This document shows, piece after piece, positions 51,013-55,181 of a stretch of 55,181 nt of DNA. The notes under the pieces were generated by a model that was given only the letters and a program-made list of their open reading frames with translations, did not search any database and had not been told where the DNA came from. The first letter of the stretch is position 1, and each line of letters begins with the position of its first letter. A program made the translations under genes and the position numbers. The DNA is from Photobacterium sanctipauli (GTDB lineage: Bacteria; Pseudomonadota; Gammaproteobacteria; Enterobacterales; Vibrionaceae), in NCBI RefSeq assembly GCF_003026495.1, contig NZ_PYMA01000026.1:1-55181 (forward strand), read 5' to 3'.

Positions 51013-51572
51013 ATGACTGACAATGAATTACTGAGAATCAAACTAATCCAAGACATTTGTGATAAACGGATCACCGGTGTCGATGCTGCCCGCTTACTTA
51101 AACTCGGTCCTCGCCAAGTTTATCGCTTGGTCAAGCGCTTCATCGAATTCGTGCTGCTGGTTTGGTTTCTTTAAAACGTGGTCAGCCTGGCAATCATCGC
51201 CATGATGAGAAATTAAAATTACAGACACTGGCCTTGCTCCAACAGCAATACGAAGATTTCGGCCCGACGTTGGCTCATGAAAAATTCGCCGAGCTTCATG
51301 ACATCCACGTTTCCGTTGAAACCTTACGCCAATGGATGATCGCCGATGGCCTCTGGCTTCCCCATGCCAAACGTAAGCCGCGAGTTTATCAACCTCGTCA
51401 TCGCCGTGATTGCCTGAGCGAGTTAGTTCATATCGACGGCTCCCTCGATAACTTGTTACACCGTAATAAATTTCAATTCAAAATAGCTCTAACCATTTCT
51501 TCACTCGCGAAAAGTCAGTTTATCTCCGCTTTACAATTTAGAAGCCACAAACAAACTTTTGCTTTGCTCTGA
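51013..51572 (+). pseudogene. ISNCY/IS1202-type transposase remnant (frameshifted, truncated)
   Basis: The N-terminus MTDNELLRIKLIQDICDKRI and the helix-turn-helix VDAARLLKLGPRQVYRLVKRF are followed, in a shifted frame, by VSLKRGQPGNHRHDEKLKL and ETLRQWMIADGLWLPHAKRK up to ELVHIDGS. Adding one G at about 51153 (GAATTC-G-GTGCTGCT) restores EFGAAGLVSLKRG. After HIDGS, where the catalytic core should continue, the sequence becomes unrelated, so most of the DDE domain is lost. It probably caused or followed the truncation of the efflux gene next to it. Confidence 0.82.
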
Positions 51573-51595
51573 CAGTAATGGCTTGGCAAAGCCAT
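51573..51595. repeat. hairpin after the transposase remnant
   Basis: AATGGCTT-GGCA-AAGCCATT (about 51577-51596), a perfect 8-bp stem without a T run. It is followed directly by AGGTTGGTAT, the MITE-end-like 10-mer. Confidence 0.5.
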
Positions 51596-51651
51596 TCAGG
51601 TTGGTATAGTGCTCGCCTCTTAATTTAAAGCAGTATTAGGAAGATTGACCC

Positions 51652-51783
51652 ATGAGCACATTAGAAAATGTTAAAACCAAACTAGAAGTCATCCTTCTTT
51701 GTATCAAGGTTGGTCTAGCTGTCTTTGCTATGGTTTGGCTTACTACTGGTAATTGGGACAAACTCTTAGATCTGCTTGCTTAA
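51652..51783 (+). CDS. 43-residue single-span hydrophobic protein
   Basis: Encodes MSTLENVKTKLEVILLCIKV then GLAVFAMVWLTTGNWDKLLDLLA. One membrane helix (about 12-30) sits between amphipathic ends. AGGAAG lies 10 bases before the ATG. No family recognised. It sits alone in a decayed region, so function is doubtful, although the frame and ribosome site are good. Confidence 0.5.
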   Translation: MSTLENVKTKLEVILLCIKVGLAVFAMVWLTTGNWDKLLDLLA

Positions 51784-51799
51784 AATTTACCTAAAGAAT

Positions 51800-51874
51800 T
51801 CACCCTAAAACTGGGATGAACATTGGCGCGGCAATCAGCAGAATGCCTAATAGATAGATAATCAATACGTACAT
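51800..51874 (-). CDS. possible 24-residue hydrophobic peptide
   Basis: The reverse strand encodes MYVLIIYLLGILLIAAPMFI followed by PVLG and a stop: almost entirely hydrophobic, as in type I toxins and other tiny membrane peptides. No clear ribosome site precedes the ATG. It is convergent with the 43-residue ORF and lies downstream of a structured segment. Could be chance. Confidence 0.25.
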   Translation of the reverse strand: MYVLIIYLLGILLIAAPMFIPVLG

Positions 51875-51899
51875 AGTTCAGTGCTTTCATTGTGTGTAT

Positions 51900-52160
51900 A
51901 AAAATTTGGGAGCCCTACGCAAAGCAGGAAACGTAAGGCTCCCATGAACATCTTTTACCCAGGTAAGCAAGCCGTGTTCATTGCTCTAACTTTCACTTAG
52001 CTTTATATCAAACTGGCAAAGTTCAAGTTGATTCATACTCTTAGAAGTCCGGTTCCTATAAGCATGAACCAAGCATTCGTAGGAGTCGAACACTTGGAAG
52101 AACCCCCATCAGGTTCTGGTGATGCATTCTAGCAGCTATAAATGCTAGCGGAAGTCGTCA
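51900..52160 (-). ncRNA. structured, hairpin-rich stretch (candidate RNA)
   Basis: No ORF of note, but several stems: GGGAGCC (51908-51914) with GGCTCCC (51937-51943) plus inner TACG/CGTA, GGTTC (52051-52055) with GAACC (52066-52070), GAACC (about 52100) with GGTTC (about 52112), and CTAGCA with TGCTAG around 52129-52147. The first stem is followed on the reverse strand by AAATTTTTA, a possible terminator. Could be a leftward small RNA or a decayed element; low confidence. Confidence 0.25.
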
Positions 52161-52216
52161 AGGTTAACTTGTCGCGTAGTGACCTGAATACATAAAGTTA
52201 CACTGTCTCTTTTAAG

Positions 52217-52783
52217 TTAAGATCTTGCACCTTCATGGACGATGACAGGAAGATCAGTACAACCAAAATCTAAGCCAAACTGGCTAAGTACACATGTTAA
52301 CTGACCGCGATGGTGTGTTTGATGGTTGAAAATATGCTGACAAAACTCGGCAACATTTCTCTCAAGCACCCCACCCTCTGTCGTTGTATACCTCACGACT
52401 TGGCGGCAAGTATTTGGGTGAAGTGATTTTGTGAATTCCACGTAAATACTATCAACCAATTGTCTAAGTGATTTAAGTTCCTTCAAGTTTGATACAAACG
52501 TCTCATTGACCGCTGTAGCAACTGGTAATTGTGACAATAACACTGGTTCGATTTGAGCAATATTATTATCAATCAACCGTCTCAACATGATTAAATCACC
52601 GAACAAGATGTGATTCCAATAGCTCATTACACTAGAGAAAAATGAATGCGTTTCGGCATGCAGTTGTTCATCTGTAAGCGATTCGCAAACATCCATCAAT
52701 TGGTTATTCATTCGCTGGTTGTACAGCGCCATCATCCTAAAATTTGAGGGCAAGTCCATTTTTATTTGCTCTTTTGAATTCAA
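52217..52783 (-). CDS. DinB-family protein
   Basis: 188 residues (ATG at 52783; an internal Met at residue 9 gives the more typical start MDLPSNF). Four-helix DinB fold: MALYNQRMNNQLMDVCESLTDEQLHAETHSFF, SYWNHILFGD (metal His) and FCQHIFNHQTHHRGQL, the HxxxHHRGQ metal site. Family members are often thiol-dependent transferases or unknown metal enzymes. Five bases downstream of the split S66 gene, same strand. Confidence 0.85.
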   Translation of the reverse strand: MNSKEQIKMDLPSNFRMMALYNQRMNNQLMDVCESLTDEQLHAETHSFFSSVMSYWNHILFGDLIMLRRLIDNNIAQIEPVLLSQLPVATAVNETFVSNLKELKSLRQLVDSIYVEFTKSLHPNTCRQVVRYTTTEGGVLERNVAEFCQHIFNHQTHHRGQLTCVLSQFGLDFGCTDLPVIVHEGARS

Positions 52784-52788
52784 CTAAT

Positions 52789-53804
52789 TTAAGGTTTCAT
52801 TACTTGTTGTATCTTGCCTTTACCACTCGAAACAGTGACTTCAGCATATGCTCCATTGAACAATGTAAGGTTGGGAGGCAAGTGACCGATATCAACATCA
52901 TAGATAACAGGAATATTGATAGACGATGCAACATCCGTAAGTGCTTCTAAAGCTGTAATACTTTTACCACAAGGCTCAAGAACCGCATTTCTTCCGAACA
53001 TCAACCCTTTTATACAGTCGAAGACACCTTGATATTTGAGGCTTAATAAAGCTCGCTTCAATACTGTTGGTGACATCTCTGCATTTTCTAAATACAGAAT
53101 GACTCCGTCGTTTTGATACTGTTCACAGAAAGAAAGGAGGTCAAAATAATCTGTACCTATTAGGTGTGTCATGGTATCAAAACAACCACCAATCAAACGA
53201 CCGCTGAAATTGGCATTTGCAGATGTTCCAATCACTTTCCATTCTGTTGGTTCGGTTAAGTTTAAGAGCGCATTAGGATTAGCCGCATACGACTCACCCT
53301 TTCTTTCATATAACTTAGTTGAAAACTGAGTAAACTCTGTACCTTCATTTAAACTAAGCCAATGTAATGTGTTGCTTGTCAAAAGCTCTGATTCACTGGG
53401 GTGTAATTGCATTAAATTGGCTGCATGTACTAATTTTGTGGTTAGAGTCACCATTAATGTACTTACATCAGAAAATCCGATAACCCATTTAGGTTTAGCT
53501 TTGCTCAATCGTTTATAGTCAAGTAATGGGAGAATATCCATTGCAAACTCACCACCCCATGGTGGCATGATTGCAGCAATAGAATCATCACATAAAAAAG
53601 CCATTATTGTGCTCGACGTTCTGCTGGCGCGCTTACATGTTTGTGATCATCGCGTAAGCATAGCCCTTCGAGAACCTCAAACCCAGAACTTCTTAAATGA
53701 CCTATCACGATGTCTAAACGTTCATGAAGACTTTTGGGTACACCAGAAGAAAAAGCGGTTACAGCAATTTTACTACCTGGTTTTAATGGATTGGGTGATT
53801 TCAT
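52789..53804 (-). pseudogene. S66 LD-carboxypeptidase / MccF-like, split by a small deletion
   Basis: The N-terminal piece starts at ATG 53804 (GTAGGAG upstream): LKPGSKIAVTAFSSGVP..., ending APAERRAQ-stop at 53604. The rest restarts there (TAATG) as MAFLCDDSIAAIMPPWGGEF and runs to 52789. Homologues read RAQELMAF-like across this point, so about 4 bases appear lost. The catalytic Ser (IGFSDVS), Glu (LYLENAE) and His (DIGHLPPN) are all in the C-terminal piece. Reinitiation at TAATG could still give both halves, but each alone lacks half of the fold. Intact members cleave murein LD-peptide bonds or microcin C-type peptides. Confidence 0.83.
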
Positions 53805-54056
53805 ATGACTCCTACAACTAACCATTATTTAAAAGCATTCATAATCAATAACTTTCAAAAGTCATGGTCTAAATAATCCATGACCTAGTGATACCATAGC
53901 TAACAAATTATTGCTCCTGCTTTTGTATACACAATGGACACAATACCTTCAGGAACATCAAATAAAGAGACACTGTAACGTATGTGGTATTACCAAATAC
54001 TTCAGCTTCAGAGTCTGATAAGATATGTCTTATATTGTTGTTCTATAAACTTAGTC

Positions 54057-54710
54057 ATGCCAAACGCTATATCAATTCAAATCAATTCCCTAGTCCAACG
54101 CCTTGGTCGAGAGAAAGTGAACGAATTAAAAGTCCTTTTCTCGGCTCATCAATGTGAATTGAAAAGAATTAGAGCATCTAGACATTGGCAAGCGACTGGA
54201 GAGCATGATGCTTTGCTAATTGTGGCTACGTCACTAAATGATTCAGATGATCCAAAGCTTCAAAGAGTTCGCAGTTCCATACTAAAGGCTTTGTTAACAG
54301 CAGAAGCACACCTTCCAAGCATCAGCTTCAGAGTAAAGAACATTATCTCTACTCTGCCCAAGCAAGATGTCACCCAACTTAAACAAGCATGTATTGAGTG
54401 TTCTATTCATTACAAACGTGTTTACCGCACCGCGCATGTAGACTTGATCGGAAACGGTGATCAATTAGCACAACTATATTGGCAACTGAGCCTGCAGTCA
54501 TGCTCGTTAGAGCTCCGAAAACAGCTAGATGTACTAGCAAAGCACTTAGCCAAACATAATGTGAATCTTCATGAAATTGACCATCGCCCGAACTTGATTG
54601 AGATGATAAAAGAGCAACCTAATATTACTTTGAATGAGTTGGTTTCGAAAACAGGTTGCTCACTTATGGATGCTAGACAAGCATTTGATGACTTTGAATT
54701 TAATTGTTAA
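54057..54710 (+). CDS. RRF_GI-type (ribosome-recycling-factor-like) Vibrionaceae protein
   Basis: Start at ATG 54057 (MPNAISIQINSLVQRLGREK); the frame is open back to 53982 but that part is unlike the family. 217 residues. LVQRLGREKVNELKVLFSAHQCELKRIRASRHWQATG and the C-terminal PNLIEMIKEQPNITLNELVSKTGCSLMDARQAFDDFEF match short Vibrio genomic-island proteins annotated as ribosome recycling factor family (PF12614). They are not true RRF; the C-terminal part looks like a helix-turn-helix. Longer than usual because of a middle insert. Confidence 0.7.
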   Translation: MPNAISIQINSLVQRLGREKVNELKVLFSAHQCELKRIRASRHWQATGEHDALLIVATSLNDSDDPKLQRVRSSILKALLTAEAHLPSISFRVKNIISTLPKQDVTQLKQACIECSIHYKRVYRTAHVDLIGNGDQLAQLYWQLSLQSCSLELRKQLDVLAKHLAKHNVNLHEIDHRPNLIEMIKEQPNITLNELVSKTGCSLMDARQAFDDFEFNC

Positions 54711-54889
54711 TAATTGATTTTAAATACGTATTTGTTCAAATCAAAAGTTATAGTGCATTAGATTGCAAGACTTTTGTTTTCGATATGGCTTTACTCGCTA
54801 ATAATTCACATTAATTAATTCCTCTACATCATTTTCTTACAATCGATTGTGATACGTTCTTCTCGCAACATAATTACAAGGATTTGAAG

Positions 54890-55056
54890 ATGAAAAAGAA
54901 AGTATTATCAGCCCTTTTATTCTCCGTATTCACAACCACGGCCGCTGCCGAAGTCACATTAATTAACCCTTTCGTTGTACCAGACAAACACAGCGAAGCA
55001 GTGCTTGAGCATTGGGAACAAGCACGCGATTTTCTACAAACTCAACCAGGGTATAT
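54890..55056 (+). pseudogene. antibiotic-biosynthesis-monooxygenase (ABM) gene cut by IS3
   Basis: Start at ATG 54890 (AAGGA 7 bases upstream), with signal peptide MKKKVLSALLFSVFTTTAAA. Then EVTLINPFVVPDKHSEAVLEHWEQARDFLQTQPGYI, the first half of a dimeric alpha/beta-barrel ABM domain whose family continues PGYxxTxLHR. At 55057 the sequence switches to an IS3 terminus, so the 3' part of the gene must lie beyond the IS, outside the window. The visible frame would end in IS sequence (QPDWTLH). Confidence 0.85.
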
Positions 55057-55181
55057 TGATCTGCTCCAGCCAGACTGGACACTTCATTAAGCGACATTTT
55101 GCTTTTCAAAGTTAACTGGGCTTAGGTACCCAAGAGCACTGTGCCTTCTCGTCTGATTATAATCAACCTCAATGTACTCAA
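55057..55181 (-). mobile_element. IS3-family element, orfB-side end (partial)
   Basis: From 55057 the + strand reads TGATCTGCTCCAGCC and on to ACTGGACACTTCATTAAGCG. This pairs with the terminus at 127 (TGATCCGCACCAGCAG ... TGGACAC) as the two ends of an IS3-subgroup element. The rest is right of the window. It lies within the ABM gene. Confidence 0.85.
55087..55181 (-). CDS. IS3-family transposase OrfB, C-terminus only
   Basis: The reverse strand encodes EYIEVDYNQTRRHSALGYLS followed by PVNFEKQNVA and a stop at 55087-55089. This is the conserved C-terminal end of the IS3 OrfB DDE integrase (YNxxRxHSALGYxSPxxFE). The catalytic Asp/Asp/Glu residues lie outside the window. Confidence 0.92.
   Translation of the reverse strand, partial: EYIEVDYNQTRRHSALGYLSPVNFEKQNVA

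Noticed and set aside
52060..52110. tRNA-like T-arm (GTGTTCGACTCC on the reverse strand)
   Set aside because: No acceptor, D or anticodon arms could be fitted around it.
51600..55056. Super-integron cassette array (DinB, S66, RRF_GI and ABM genes are common cassette or island cargo)
   Set aside because: Gene orientations differ and no repeated attC-like elements separate the genes.
1..55181. CRISPR array, prophage or full tRNA gene
   Set aside because: No regularly spaced repeats, phage structural genes or tRNA folds were recognised on reading both strands.

Overview
The window looks like a chromosomal segment from a Vibrionaceae gammaproteobacterium, with Photobacterium or a close Vibrio relative the best guess. 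This rests on Vibrio-like versions of hrpA, gsk, a CcdAB module, a DUF2786 protein and an RRF_GI-type protein, moderate GC by eye, and mostly single genes separated by short gaps with strong intrinsic terminators. No rRNA, tRNA or CRISPR array was seen. Both ends lie inside IS3-family elements that point the same way (leftward). The left end holds the start of orfA and one IS terminus at about 127. The right end holds the end of orfB and the opposite terminus at about 55057. This may be a contig that broke at repeated IS copies.

Layout. 1-741: IS3 end, then a ccdA-ccdB toxin-antitoxin pair. 981-4841: PTS EIIBC permease, a divergent RspA/mannonate-dehydratase-like enolase-superfamily enzyme and a GntR/HutC regulator, probably one sugar or sugar-acid locus. 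5083-11448: a PafA-type phosphatase and a cysteine-free SUMF1-domain protein, divergent from an anaerobic sulfatase-maturase-like radical SAM enzyme, a HEAT/TPR lipoprotein-like periplasmic protein and a FadL-type porin. No recognisable sulfatase is present. 11528-17845: MenB, a small ORF, MarC, a PEP-CTERM-like protein, an HrpB-like helicase and a TerB-like protein.

18178-22251 is the most unusual part: an AT-rich two-gene operon. Its first protein fuses an adenylation domain, a peptidyl-carrier domain, one membrane helix and an SGNH hydrolase. The second, starting directly after the first's stop codon, is an MBOAT acyltransferase. Together these parts match the DltA-DltC-DltD-DltB set of the D-alanylation pathway, compacted into two polypeptides, in what appears to be a Gram-negative. 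I infer a system that activates an amino or carboxylic acid in the cytosol and esterifies it onto a surface or periplasmic polymer.

22312-37128: LA_2272-type repeat protein, HrpA, a periplasmic amidohydrolase, an OprB-like porin frameshifted at a T run, inosine/guanosine kinase, a DUF2786 protein, a zinc-ribbon-like protein, a DUF411/Cys-rich pair likely for copper, an HTH protein, a PAP2 phosphatase and a Gfo/Idh/MocA oxidoreductase. 37525-47687: BCCT transporter followed by a 162-bp MITE-like palindrome, a clear PEP-CTERM protein, a glycine-amidinotransferase homologue, an AraC regulator, a Na+/solute symporter, an EamA exporter, a 49-residue membrane protein coupled to it, and dgcA-dgcN for D-glutamate use. 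48082-49737 is a response regulator with a TPR-like tail.

49820-55181 is decayed, mobile-element-rich DNA: an N-terminally truncated NodT/OprM efflux porin, a frameshifted and truncated ISNCY-type transposase, small hydrophobic ORFs, a structured non-coding stretch, DinB, a split S66 carboxypeptidase, an RRF_GI protein, and an antibiotic-biosynthesis-monooxygenase gene cut by the right-hand IS3.
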